Below, one piece after another: positions 24,396 through 33,001 of a stretch of DNA of 64,000 nt. The notes below the pieces were generated by a model. The model saw only the letters and a program-made list of their open reading frames with translations, was not told where the DNA came from and ran no database searches. The translations under genes and the position numbers were made by a program. Numbering within the stretch: the stretch's first letter is position 1; every line of letters begins with the position of its first letter. This DNA is from Novosphingobium malaysiense. Its GTDB lineage: Bacteria > Pseudomonadota > Alphaproteobacteria > Sphingomonadales > Sphingomonadaceae. The DNA is taken from contig NZ_JTDI01000005.1 of the NCBI RefSeq assembly GCF_000802225.1, forward strand, positions 395,274-459,273. The letters run 5' to 3'.

Positions 24396-25877
24396 ATGGC
24401 ATTCCAGCATCCTGCAGTAGCGGACCTGCCGTTGCATCCGGTGATTATCGGCGACAAGTTTGAGCATGAAGGTTCGGGTTCCCGGGAGCCACATATTTAT
24501 CCCGCGACAGGGCGGGTCACGTCCGAGATCGCCATGGGGGGAGCACAGGACGTTGATCGCGCCGTGGCAGCGGCCCGGGCCGCTATGGCCGCCTGGCGCT
24601 CGATGCCAGGCGATCAGAGGCGAAATCTGTTCTTTCGCATCGCTGAGCTTATCGAGGCTAGGGCCGCGAGCTTTGTCCCCGCGCTGGTCGCCGAAAACGG
24701 CTCGGTGCTCGGTGCCGCCCGGTACATGCCCTACGATGCGGCGCAGAAATTCCGCTATTTCGGTGGCTGGGCCGACAAGATCCATGGGCGAACGATCCCC
24801 ATGTGGACTGGACCTGCCCATGACTTCGTAAGTTTCGAGCCCTATGGGGTTATTGGTGCGATTGTCCCGTGGAATGGCCCACTCTTCGCCGCGACGATGG
24901 TCATCGTGCCTGCGCTGGCGGCTGGCAATTGCGTGGTGCTCAAGGCTCCCAATCTGGCGCCCTACAGTGTCATGCTGCTGGTGGAACTGATGTTGGAGGC
25001 CGGGATGCCACCCGGTGTCGTCAATCTGGTTACCGGAGGGGTGGAAGTCGGCGAAGCGATGGTCGCCCACCCGGGTATCGACAAGATCGAGTTCATCGGT
25101 TCCGGCCAGACTGCCAAGCAGGTACTTGCCGCTGCGGCCCGTACGCTCAAGCCTTGCGGTCTCGAACTCGGCGGCAAGTCTGCCGTGATCGTGTTCGACG
25201 ATGCCGATCTGCAGGGAGCGGTCGGGAGAGGGCTTTCCGGCGCCATCAATGCCAGCGGCCAGGGCTGCGTGAATGGCACAAGGCTGCTGGTACAGCGGAC
25301 GGTTTACGAGCGTTATCTTGAACTCATGGCCCAGGCTGCAAGCAACATAGCTGTCGGCGATCCCTTCGCTGAAGGGACTGCGGTGGGGCCGATGATCAGT
25401 GAAAACTCGATGACCCGGATTCTCGGGATGGTGGATCGCGCCGTTTCTGCCGGTGGCGAACTGATTTGCGGGGGGGCGCGCTTGAGCGGCCAGCATGCTG
25501 ATGGGTACTTCCTGCCCATAACAGTGCTGGCGGGCGTTGAGAGCCAGAGCGAGATCGCCCAGCAGGAGGTTTTCGGACCCGTGCTGGCGGTTATGCCGTT
25601 TGATTGCGAAGAAGAGGCTATCTGCCTCGCCAACGATACCGAATATGGCCTCGGTGCCTACGTCCATACCAGCAATCTGCGGCGGGCCCATCACGTCACT
25701 GCGCAATTGCAGGCCGGTCAAATTCACGTCAACGGCAGCGGCGAGGCGAGCCAGCCAAACGTCCCGTTCGGCGGATGGAAGCAGAGCGGCCACGGGCGTC
25801 TGGGAGGGATTGAAGGGCTGCATGAATTTCTCCAGCCCAAGAATATCTGGATGAATCTTGCGCCGGAGGCGATGTGA
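24396..25877 (+). CDS. NAD(P)-dependent aldehyde dehydrogenase
   Basis: The 493-residue enzyme oxidises an aldehyde to an acid. The catalytic Glu is in LELGGKSAVIVFDDAD and the nucleophile Cys in GQGCVNGTRLLV. EVFGPVLAVMPF and NVPFGGWKQSGHGR are also present. A site AAGGAGAGGGC sits just before the ATG at 24396. It starts an operon with a carboxymuconolactone-decarboxylase-like gene (overlapping by four bases) and two SDR genes. The specific aldehyde is unknown. A second member lies at 43956-45446. Confidence 0.93.
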   Translation: MAFQHPAVADLPLHPVIIGDKFEHEGSGSREPHIYPATGRVTSEIAMGGAQDVDRAVAAARAAMAAWRSMPGDQRRNLFFRIAELIEARAASFVPALVAENGSVLGAARYMPYDAAQKFRYFGGWADKIHGRTIPMWTGPAHDFVSFEPYGVIGAIVPWNGPLFAATMVIVPALAAGNCVVLKAPNLAPYSVMLLVELMLEAGMPPGVVNLVTGGVEVGEAMVAHPGIDKIEFIGSGQTAKQVLAAAARTLKPCGLELGGKSAVIVFDDADLQGAVGRGLSGAINASGQGCVNGTRLLVQRTVYERYLELMAQAASNIAVGDPFAEGTAVGPMISENSMTRILGMVDRAVSAGGELICGGARLSGQHADGYFLPITVLAGVESQSEIAQQEVFGPVLAVMPFDCEEEAICLANDTEYGLGAYVHTSNLRRAHHVTAQLQAGQIHVNGSGEASQPNVPFGGWKQSGHGRLGGIEGLHEFLQPKNIWMNLAPEAM

Positions 25878-26668
25878 GCATGGCACTTCTCGACCCCGTT
25901 CAGCGCGCCGAACAGGGCATGACCGTTACAAAGGCAGTACTGGGCTCCGCACCGGACAGCCCGGCCTCATTGCTGGATGAAAGCATCCGCGACTTCGTGT
26001 TCGCGCAAGTGTGGAGCCGACCAGCGCTGGACATGCGATCGCGCTATCTAATTGGACTTTCGGGAGAAATAATCGCAGGATCCACTGCCCTGGCGATCGA
26101 GGATCTCGCTTTCGGCGCGCTGCGCAGCGAGGCGCTGACTGCCAGCGAACTTCGCGAGGCGGCGCTCCAGCTGGCAATATATGCCGGCTGGCCCAGGGGC
26201 AGGGCATTGGATGATGCCGTCTCACGGGCGATGCAGCGACTGAACATGACCGGCGGTCGCGTCCCTCCCTTGCGCGGCGAGCCGTGGGCACTCGATGTCT
26301 CGCGCGCTGAAGGGACTGTGGAGTTCCGCGACGTGATGCTGATGGACCCGGCGCCGGCGGTTACGCCCTATTACGAGAAGATACAGGAGTTCGTCTTCGG
26401 CGAAATGTGGTGCCGCAGAGGGCTCGACCAGCGGGCCCGCCGCTGGATCACGCTTGTCAGTGTTTGCGATGCAGCAGCCGAACAGCCTCTCAAGACCCAC
26501 ATTCACGCAGCGATGGCCACGGGCAACTGCACCGCTGGGGAAATGCACGAGTTTGCGCTCCAGTACGGCACACATGCCGGTTGGCCCAAGGCATCGCTCG
26601 TGCAGGCCGTGGTAATCGACATGGCCAGGAAGGTCGAGGCCGGCCTCGCCTGGAATGCATCAATCTAG
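25874..26668 (+). CDS. Two-domain carboxymuconolactone-decarboxylase-like protein
   Basis: The 264-residue protein holds two copies of the CMD/AhpD helical fold. The first ends with LQLAIYAGWPRGRAL and the second with LQYGTHAGWPKASL. In the second copy the typical His is present (THIHAAMATG); in the first it is replaced (LAFGALRSE). No CxxC pair is present, so a thiol peroxidase role is unlikely. GTG at 25874 overlaps the aldehyde dehydrogenase stop, with GGAGG five bases before it. It may act on a lactone or beta-keto acid, or only be structural; the reaction is not known. Confidence 0.8.
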   Translation: MSMALLDPVQRAEQGMTVTKAVLGSAPDSPASLLDESIRDFVFAQVWSRPALDMRSRYLIGLSGEIIAGSTALAIEDLAFGALRSEALTASELREAALQLAIYAGWPRGRALDDAVSRAMQRLNMTGGRVPPLRGEPWALDVSRAEGTVEFRDVMLMDPAPAVTPYYEKIQEFVFGEMWCRRGLDQRARRWITLVSVCDAAAEQPLKTHIHAAMATGNCTAGEMHEFALQYGTHAGWPKASLVQAVVIDMARKVEAGLAWNASI

Positions 26669-26683
26669 GGGGCTGGGATAGCA

Positions 26684-27436
26684 ATGGAGATGGATATGCA
26701 AGGCAAGGTGGCCATAGTCACCGGAGCCGGCTCGGGCCTGGGGCGGGCGAGTGCCCTGGCATTGGGACAGCGCGGCGCCGGTCTGTGCCTTGTGGATATC
26801 GACGAGGAAGGGCTGGAGGAGACGGCCCGGCGGCTTCCTAAGGAGTGCCATGCGCAACTCCGCCAGGTGAATCTCGCCGATCCCGTCCAATGCGGGCAGG
26901 TTGTCGAGGCTGCAGTGGGCGAGTTTGGACGGCTAGATGCGTTGTGCAATGTCGCCGGGATAATCGTAGCCGCGCACGCACACGAAATGCTGCTGGCAGA
27001 TTGGAACCGTGTCATCGCGGTCAATCTCACCGCGCCGTTTCTGCTGGCCCGTGCCGCCATCCCGCACCTAATCGCAAGCGGCGGAGCTATCGTCAACGTC
27101 GCTTCATCAGCCGCATTCGTGGGAGAAGCCTATGCTTCAAGCTACTGCGCCAGCAAGGCGGGGCTGGTCGCCATGACGAAGGCTTTGGCCATGGAATATT
27201 CCCACGAGACAATTCGCATCAATACTGTCGCGCCGGGCGGCATGGATACAGGGATGGGTGCTACATTCCTCCCCCCTGAAGGCGCGGACTTTGACTTGAT
27301 TAAACGCTATTCCGGGCTGCGCGGGCTGGTGCAGGTGGAAGATGTCGCAGCGCAAATCGTGATGCTGGCCAGCCCGGCGGGCCGCAGTTTCCATGGTGCT
27401 TGTATCAACATCGATGCCGGGATCACCGCAGGATGA
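26684..27436 (+). CDS. SDR-family oxidoreductase
   Basis: The 250-residue classical short-chain dehydrogenase has the nucleotide motif TGAGSGLG and the active-site YCASK preceded by NVASSAAF. The acidic residue at the end of beta 2 (VDID) suggests NAD rather than NADP. Several in-frame ATG codons (26684, 26690, 26696) are possible starts. It lies 15 bases after the CMD-like gene, and its stop overlaps the next gene. It probably oxidises an alcohol or reduces a ketone in this pathway. Confidence 0.9.
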   Translation: MEMDMQGKVAIVTGAGSGLGRASALALGQRGAGLCLVDIDEEGLEETARRLPKECHAQLRQVNLADPVQCGQVVEAAVGEFGRLDALCNVAGIIVAAHAHEMLLADWNRVIAVNLTAPFLLARAAIPHLIASGGAIVNVASSAAFVGEAYASSYCASKAGLVAMTKALAMEYSHETIRINTVAPGGMDTGMGATFLPPEGADFDLIKRYSGLRGLVQVEDVAAQIVMLASPAGRSFHGACINIDAGITAG

Positions 27437-28263
27437 GCGAGCGTATTCAGGATGGCTCCGCAGCAGAGCGTGTTGGCTTCATCGGACTCGGCTTGCAGGG
27501 GGCACCAATAGCCCGGCGTATCGCCGCAGAAGGGTTCCCGCTTACGGTCTGGGCAAGGAGGCCGGAAGCGGCAGAGCCTTTCGCAAAAGCGGGGGCCAAT
27601 GTTGCAGGTTCTATCCAGGAACTGGCCGGGAAGAGTGATCACGTCGGCATTTGCGTGGTGAATGATCGTGACGTGCTGGACGTTTGCGAGCAGCTTCTTC
27701 CGTCGATGCGCCGCGGTGCTCGCCTGGCGATCCACTCTACTGTCCTGCCGGAGACTATCGAACGGCTGGGGGAAATCTGCGACGCTCAAGGGATAGCGCT
27801 GATCGATGCGCCGGTGAGTGGCGGGCCCGAAGGTGCGGAAAACCGCACGCTTACGATCATGTGCGGGGCAAGCGCTGCCGATTATGAAGCGGCACTCCCG
27901 GTATTCAAAACGTTCGCAGGCAAGATGTTGCGCTTGGGGCCTCCCGGGGCAGGCCAGCGGGCGAAGATCGTCAACAACGCGTTGATGGCAGCCCACATGG
28001 GGCTGGCTCACGCGGCATTTTCCGCGGCGCGGTCGCTAGAGATTGACACGGCCGCATTGGCCGAACTGGTGGCAGTGAGCAGCGGGCGCAGTTATGGTTT
28101 CGATATCTATGCCAGTCTTTCTGATCTGGCCCATTTCTCGGCCGGCGCTGTGCTGCTTCGCAAGGACATCGGCTTGCTCGAAGCCGTGGTGCCGCAAGGC
28201 AACGGCGCTGGGCCTCTCGCTGCGGCGGCGCACGGATTTTTGTCGGAATTCAATGTAAAATAA
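27433..28263 (+). CDS. NAD(P)-dependent 3-hydroxyisobutyrate-dehydrogenase-family oxidoreductase
   Basis: The 276-residue protein has the Rossmann start VGFIGLGLQGAPIARRI. The substrate motif is DAPVSGGPEGAENRTLTIM, and the catalytic Lys lies in GQRAKIVNNALMAAHMG. The ATG at 27433 overlaps the previous stop (ATGA); an upstream start at 27400 would overlap more and has no site. It belongs to the beta-hydroxyacid dehydrogenase group, so it likely oxidises a beta-hydroxy acid. It is in one operon with the aldehyde dehydrogenase and SDR genes. Confidence 0.88.
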   Translation: MSERIQDGSAAERVGFIGLGLQGAPIARRIAAEGFPLTVWARRPEAAEPFAKAGANVAGSIQELAGKSDHVGICVVNDRDVLDVCEQLLPSMRRGARLAIHSTVLPETIERLGEICDAQGIALIDAPVSGGPEGAENRTLTIMCGASAADYEAALPVFKTFAGKMLRLGPPGAGQRAKIVNNALMAAHMGLAHAAFSAARSLEIDTAALAELVAVSSGRSYGFDIYASLSDLAHFSAGAVLLRKDIGLLEAVVPQGNGAGPLAAAAHGFLSEFNVK

Positions 28264-28282
28264 CATCAAGAGGTTGGAGAGA

Positions 28283-29068
28283 ATGGACTTTTCAATTGAT
28301 CAGTTTCGGCTCGATGGCAAGGTCGCTATCGTGACCGGCGGCGGCGGACGAGGCAATTCGATCGGCCGTGCTTACGCGGTAGGTCTTGCCAATGCCGGCG
28401 CCTCGGTAGTCGTCGCGGATCTTAATGAGGATGGTGCCAAGGCTATCGCTGCCGAAATCACTGCAGCAGGCGGCAGGGCGATCGGCGTGAAAGTCGATGT
28501 CGCCGATCGCGCTTCGACACTCTCCATGGCGCAAGCCGCACAAGCTTCCTTCGGAGGCGTGGACATTCTCGTCAACAATGCCGCGTTGATGGTGGAACTG
28601 GGATATGAGCCCGTGGAAAACGTGCCCCTCGATGCCTGGAACAAGATGCTCGACGTCAACCTGACTGGAGCGCTCCTGTGCAGTCAGGCCGTCATCCCGA
28701 TGATGCGGACAAGGGGAGGCGGCAGGATCGTGAACCAGTCTTCCGGCGGGGCTTTCCCTGCAACATCGATTTACGGTGTCGGCAAGATCGCTCTCGTAGG
28801 ATTGACCACGGCATTGGCGAAACAATTGGGCAAGGAAGGGATCACCTGCAATGCAATCGCGCCGGGCAGTGTCTCTACCGACGCCGGCAACATGCTGTTG
28901 CCCGACGATTCGCCGTTCCTCCAATATCTCGATTCCGTTGTGGCCGGGCGTGCCCGCGGCACCCCGGACGAATTGGTCGGTGCCTTGATGCTCCTGTGCT
29001 CATCTGCCGGCGCCTGGATAACGGGACAGACGCTGCACGTTGATGGCGGCTGGGTAATTCGTCCGTGA
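28283..29068 (+). CDS. SDR-family oxidoreductase
   Basis: The 261-residue protein has a TGGGGRGNSIG loop, slightly longer than the classical TGxxxGxG, and the catalytic YGVGK. NNAALMVELGYEP and ITGQTLHVDGGW are further SDR blocks. The ATG at 28283 has AGAGG upstream, and an earlier TTG in the frame is less likely. It ends the operon that starts at 24396. The long loop with Asn-Ser is often seen in enoyl reductase-like or 3-oxoacyl reductase-like members, so the substrate class is uncertain. Confidence 0.9.
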   Translation: MDFSIDQFRLDGKVAIVTGGGGRGNSIGRAYAVGLANAGASVVVADLNEDGAKAIAAEITAAGGRAIGVKVDVADRASTLSMAQAAQASFGGVDILVNNAALMVELGYEPVENVPLDAWNKMLDVNLTGALLCSQAVIPMMRTRGGGRIVNQSSGGAFPATSIYGVGKIALVGLTTALAKQLGKEGITCNAIAPGSVSTDAGNMLLPDDSPFLQYLDSVVAGRARGTPDELVGALMLLCSSAGAWITGQTLHVDGGWVIRP

Positions 29069-29130
29069 ATGTGGGTGCAGATCGTACCTGCCAGAAAGGA
29101 TAGGCCGATTGCCCTTGCGGAAAATGCTTC

Positions 29131-29157
29131 ATGAATTTATATTAAATTAAAATTATT
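29131..29157. promoter_or_regulatory. AT-rich operator-like motif upstream of the first E1 pair
   Basis: The stretch contains TATATTAAATTAAAATTATT, about 130-155 bases before the E1 alpha start. It is a weaker relative of the motif at 468-485. Confidence 0.4.
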
Positions 29158-29240
29158 CGACTGTCCTTGGGCTGGAGATGCTCGCAGGTCGTTCGCTTGA
29201 CCCGGGCTGCAGCTGTGTCCTGCGACAGCCTTTAAACAAC

Positions 29241-29260
29241 GGTATTTCCCGGGGAATACC
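29241..29260. promoter_or_regulatory. 20-base imperfect palindrome before E1 alpha
   Basis: GGTATTTCCCGGGGAATACC is a 9-of-10 inverted repeat located 24 bases before the E1 alpha start. It may be an operator or a leader hairpin that limits access to the ribosome-binding site. Confidence 0.35.
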
Positions 29261-29284
29261 CGCAGATTGAGGAGTGGGAGGGAC

Positions 29285-30268
29285 TTGTCTACCAACACCT
29301 ATGTGCCTGATGGGCCGACCAAGCTTGAAATGTTCCGCAAGATGGCACTTCTCAAGGCCAACGACGAGCGCAGCCGCAAGGTTATCACCACAGGGCGGCT
29401 CATTATGCCTTATTATTCTTACCGCGGGCAGGAGGCGATTCCTGCCGCGATGGGAGTCGTGCTGAAGGATACGGATTATCTCTGCACGATCTACCGGGGC
29501 ATTCACGACATGCTTGCCAAGGGATTGCCGCTCAAGTCGCTCTGGGCCGAAATTGCTGGCCGGGTTGAGGGGACCTGCAAGGGTAAGGGTGGGCCTATGC
29601 ACCTGACCGATGTCGAGCACGGCGTCATGGTTACCACGGGTATCGTCGGTGCCTCAATGCCAATTGCAAATGGTCTTGCCTGGGCGTCGCAGCTTCGCGG
29701 CGAAGACCGCGTCGCCGTGGCCACATTCGGCGATGCTGCGTCCAACATCGGTGCTTTCCATGAGGCGTTGAACTTGGCGTCAGTCTGGAAGCTTCCGACA
29801 ATCTTCGTGTGCCAGAACAATCTTTGGGGTGAACATACGGCCTACGAAAAATCAACGAGCGCCAAACGCATCGCGGATCGCGCCGCAGCTTATTGCATGC
29901 CGGGCATTTGTGTTGATGGGAACGATCCAGTCGAACTTTATGGGGCTTTCTGTGAAGCCGTTGCCCGTGCACGCGCAGGAGAGGGGCCGACATTGATCGA
30001 GGCCGTTACCTTCCGTTTTCAGGGGCATGTTTTCGGTGATGCCAGCGGCTACATTCCGAAGGAGGAGATGGAAGCAGCCAAGGCCAGGGATCCCTATCCC
30101 TTGTTCCGGGCGCGCCTGATTGCCGAGGCGATTGCGACCGAAGAGGAACTTTCCGCGATCGAGGCCGCGCATGAAGCGTCGCTGGATGAAGCAGTGGAAT
30201 TTGCTCTCGCCTCTCCTTTTCCCGCCGCTGAAGAGGCGTGCACTGACGTTTACGGAGAAGTCGCATGA
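29285..30268 (+). CDS. TPP-dependent dehydrogenase E1 component, alpha subunit
   Basis: The roughly 327-residue protein is an E1 alpha of a pyruvate/acetoin/2-oxo acid dehydrogenase complex. The TPP motif runs from FGDAASNIGAFHEALN to FVCQNN. GKGGPMHLTD and FRFQGHVFGD are also typical. TTG at 29285 lies close to GGAGG; the next ATG (MFRKMALL) is 15 codons later, so the start is uncertain. It overlaps the E1 beta gene by four bases. No E2 or E3 gene is adjacent, so it may borrow the E2 encoded at 47777-49081. Confidence 0.88.
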   Translation: MSTNTYVPDGPTKLEMFRKMALLKANDERSRKVITTGRLIMPYYSYRGQEAIPAAMGVVLKDTDYLCTIYRGIHDMLAKGLPLKSLWAEIAGRVEGTCKGKGGPMHLTDVEHGVMVTTGIVGASMPIANGLAWASQLRGEDRVAVATFGDAASNIGAFHEALNLASVWKLPTIFVCQNNLWGEHTAYEKSTSAKRIADRAAAYCMPGICVDGNDPVELYGAFCEAVARARAGEGPTLIEAVTFRFQGHVFGDASGYIPKEEMEAAKARDPYPLFRARLIAEAIATEEELSAIEAAHEASLDEAVEFALASPFPAAEEACTDVYGEVA

Positions 30269-31254
30269 GTGCGCAGATCACGGTGTTGCAGGCCTACAAC
30301 CAGGCCCTATCGGATGCCATGAGCGATGATGATCAGGTGCTGGTGCTCGGCGAGGATATCGCCGACCCCGAGGAAGGTGGCGTGGTTGGCCTGACAAAGG
30401 GGTTGTCCACCAAGTTTGGCGAGCTCCGGGTGCGCACCACGCCGATTTCGGAGGAAGCGATCATCGGTGCTGCGGTGGGCGCGAGTCTCGTCGGCTTCCG
30501 GCCGGTTGCCGAGATCATGCTGATGAATTTCACCACCGTGGCAATGGACATGATCGTCAACCACGCCGCCAAATTGCGCTACATGTCTGGCGGGCAGACG
30601 CATTGTCCGTTGGTAATCCGGACGATGACCGGGGCGGGGATGTCCACCGGTGGGCAACATTCCGACTATTACGAGGCATGGTTCGCGCACACTCCGGGCA
30701 TGAAGGTGGTCTGCCCCAGCACCACCGAGGATGCCTACGGGCTTCTGCGCAGTGCTATCGATGATCCGGATCCGGTCATGGTCGTCGAGAACATGCCTAT
30801 CTACTGGACCAAGGGGCCAAAGCCGGAAGCCGGTCACCGGGTTCCGCTCGGCAAAGCGAATATCCTCTCGCCGGGCACTGATATCACCATTGTCTCCTAT
30901 TCGCGCACAGTTCTGGAAGCTCTCGGCGCGCTTCAGGCCATTAGTGGCGCTGGGGTGAGCGCGGAGATCATCGATCTGCGGACAGTACAGCCGTGGGATC
31001 AGGAGGCCGTGCTTGCTTCCGTCGAAAAGACCGGGCGCCTGCTCATCGCGCACGAGGCTGTCGTTCCCTTCGGCTGCGGTGCGGAAATTGCGGCCGTGGT
31101 GCAGGATCAGTTGTTCGGTAAACTCAAGGCGCCGGTGAAGCGCCTGGGGGCATCGTTCAATCCGGTACCTTTCTCAAAGCCGCTGGAAACAGCTCACATG
31201 ACAGATGCTGCGAAGATTGCCGCTGCGGCGATAGCCCTCGTCAAGGGTGAGTGA
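30265..31254 (+). CDS. TPP-dependent dehydrogenase E1 component, beta subunit
   Basis: The 329-residue E1 beta carries LGEDIADPEEGGV, EEAIIGAAVGASLVGFRPV and FGCGAEIAAVVQD, with the C-terminal transketolase domain. It pairs with the alpha subunit immediately upstream (ATGA overlap). A strong terminator follows at 31333-31367. The pair is similar in plan to the one at 45680-47707 but is not identical. The substrate could be pyruvate, acetoin or a branched 2-oxo acid. Confidence 0.92.
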   Translation: MSAQITVLQAYNQALSDAMSDDDQVLVLGEDIADPEEGGVVGLTKGLSTKFGELRVRTTPISEEAIIGAAVGASLVGFRPVAEIMLMNFTTVAMDMIVNHAAKLRYMSGGQTHCPLVIRTMTGAGMSTGGQHSDYYEAWFAHTPGMKVVCPSTTEDAYGLLRSAIDDPDPVMVVENMPIYWTKGPKPEAGHRVPLGKANILSPGTDITIVSYSRTVLEALGALQAISGAGVSAEIIDLRTVQPWDQEAVLASVEKTGRLLIAHEAVVPFGCGAEIAAVVQDQLFGKLKAPVKRLGASFNPVPFSKPLETAHMTDAAKIAAAAIALVKGE

Positions 31255-31332
31255 TCTTGCCCGACGAGGCTGGAATTTCCGCGCGGCGCTGACGCCGCCG
31301 GATTTGCATTGATCTCCACCGGGATGCATGCC

Positions 31333-31367
31333 GGGCGGCTGCTTTTGGGCAGCCGCCCATTTTTTTT
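31333..31367 (+). terminator. Rho-independent terminator after the first E1 pair
   Basis: GGGCGGCTGC (31333-31342) pairs perfectly with GCAGCCGCCC (31349-31358). The loop is TTTTGG and a run of eight T follows. Confidence 0.9.
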
Positions 31368-31406
31368 CGGTAGAGTTTCACCGATTGCTGCGAGCATTGA
31401 AGATTC

Positions 31407-31433
31407 TCAAATTTGAAATTTGATTAAAATCAT
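31407..31433. promoter_or_regulatory. AT-rich operator-like motif upstream of the second Rieske gene
   Basis: CAAATTTGAAATTTG (31408-31422) is a 15-base palindrome around one central base. It is followed by ATTAAAAT, matching the element before the first Rieske gene. Confidence 0.55.
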
Positions 31434-31518
31434 ATCTGACGATCAGGCCGATGCCGCACTGTGCTGCCCGTTGGTTCCCATCGCAAGGGGAATCCCGAGG
31501 CAGGGAAAGGATTGCGAC

Positions 31519-32955
31519 ATGGCAACATATGCAGACATCGAAGTAAGGCCGGGCAAGCGGCTCGAAACTGAAAGGTGGGACGGCCCGACGTATCAGGACG
31601 TCCTCGATACCGATGACCGATTCCAGCATACCTCGTCTATTGTGCGTGAACATCGCGTGGTGGATCTGGGCACAGAGCCGGTCAGCGCAAAGCGCTATAC
31701 CGACCCTGCCTTCTTCGCGAAGGAAGTGGAGCACGTCTTCCTCAAGACTTGGCAATATGCCTGTCGCGAGGAGGAAATCCCGGAAACCGGCGATACCTAT
31801 CTGTTTGACTTGGTGCAGCGCCCCTTGCTGGTTGTGCGTCAGCGTGACGGATCGGTGCGGGCGTTCGAGAATATCTGCCTCCACCGCGGCCGCAAGCTCG
31901 TCGATCATGGCGGCTGCAGGACGAACTTCTGGTGCCCTTATCACGGTTTCACCTGGAACATTGACGGCAGCTTCGAGCCGGGGCCGGTCGCCTGGGACTT
32001 TCCGTCGATCGAACCTGAAAAGTTCGGTCTAAAGGAAGTCCAGGTCGCTCGATGGGGCGGCTTCGTGTTCGTGAACTACGATCCGCATTGCGCCCCGTTC
32101 GAGGACGTCGCCGCCCCGCTTCCGCGCCACATGGATTATTGGATGATCGACGACGTCTACAAGGCGGCGCATGTCGGCAAGGTGCTGAATGCGAACTGGA
32201 AGGTGGTACAGGAAGCGTTCCTGGAAAATCATCACGTTGGAGTGACGCACCCGCAGGTCTCGCCCTATACGCCCGATGCCAACGCGCAGTATGACATTTT
32301 GTCGGACCATGTTACCCGCGCCGTTTCCTACCACGGTATTCCCGGCCTGCTTTATGATGGCCCGCCACTTTCTCCGGCAGAGATCCTAGATCTGGCGATG
32401 AAGAACGGCAACAAGGCCGGCAAGCCAGCAGGGCTGGAGTTCGGGCCGGAAATGACCGAACGCCACTTCCTCGCGATGACTGGCCGCAAGAACTTGTCCG
32501 AGCGGACCGGCCGGGACCTGAGTAACCGCTGCGATGCCGATTTCACCGACGGCTTCTCGCATGATCTGTTTCCCAACTTCCATATTTGGGGCAGTCTTGC
32601 CACCAAGATCTCCTATCGGTTCCGTCCGGTCGGGCTCGATCACGAGAAGTGCCTGATGGAAGTCTTCTTGTACAAGCTGGCCCCACTGAACGAGGCACCT
32701 CCGCCACCCGCAGAATTGCGGATGCTGGAACCGGACGAGCCATGGTCGGTGGCAACCGACGTGCTCGGGTATTTATCCGGTGTCTACGATCAGGACGAGT
32801 CCAATATCCCGTTCGTGCAGGAGGGCTTGCGTGCGCTTGGTGAGGGACCGGTCCACTTCGGACGCTATTCCGAAATCCGCTGCCGCAACCTGCACCGGAT
32901 GATCGATCGCTACATCGCACAGGGCGAGGTGCCAGCCAGCGTGGCCGCCGGTTGA
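31519..32955 (+). CDS. Rieske non-heme iron oxygenase, large subunit
   Basis: The 478-residue protein has the Rieske motif CLHRGRKL and CPYHGFTWN, and the iron site region WKVVQEAFLENHHVGVTHPQ. It begins at ATG 31519, with GGGAAAGG eight bases before; the upstream extension from 31420 runs through the AT-rich element and is unlikely. It differs clearly from the first Rieske protein, so the two are not recent duplicates. No beta subunit is encoded. The amidohydrolase gene follows after 46 bases, probably in the same transcript. Confidence 0.93.
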   Translation: MATYADIEVRPGKRLETERWDGPTYQDVLDTDDRFQHTSSIVREHRVVDLGTEPVSAKRYTDPAFFAKEVEHVFLKTWQYACREEEIPETGDTYLFDLVQRPLLVVRQRDGSVRAFENICLHRGRKLVDHGGCRTNFWCPYHGFTWNIDGSFEPGPVAWDFPSIEPEKFGLKEVQVARWGGFVFVNYDPHCAPFEDVAAPLPRHMDYWMIDDVYKAAHVGKVLNANWKVVQEAFLENHHVGVTHPQVSPYTPDANAQYDILSDHVTRAVSYHGIPGLLYDGPPLSPAEILDLAMKNGNKAGKPAGLEFGPEMTERHFLAMTGRKNLSERTGRDLSNRCDADFTDGFSHDLFPNFHIWGSLATKISYRFRPVGLDHEKCLMEVFLYKLAPLNEAPPPPAELRMLEPDEPWSVATDVLGYLSGVYDQDESNIPFVQEGLRALGEGPVHFGRYSEIRCRNLHRMIDRYIAQGEVPASVAAG

Positions 32956-33001
32956 AATTTGACCTCAGGATTTCTGCTCTTTGATTGGGAAGGATTGAAC
33001 T

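Noticed and set aside
24351..25886. A 511-codon minus-strand frame
   Set aside because: It is antisense to the aldehyde dehydrogenase, which has full catalytic motifs.
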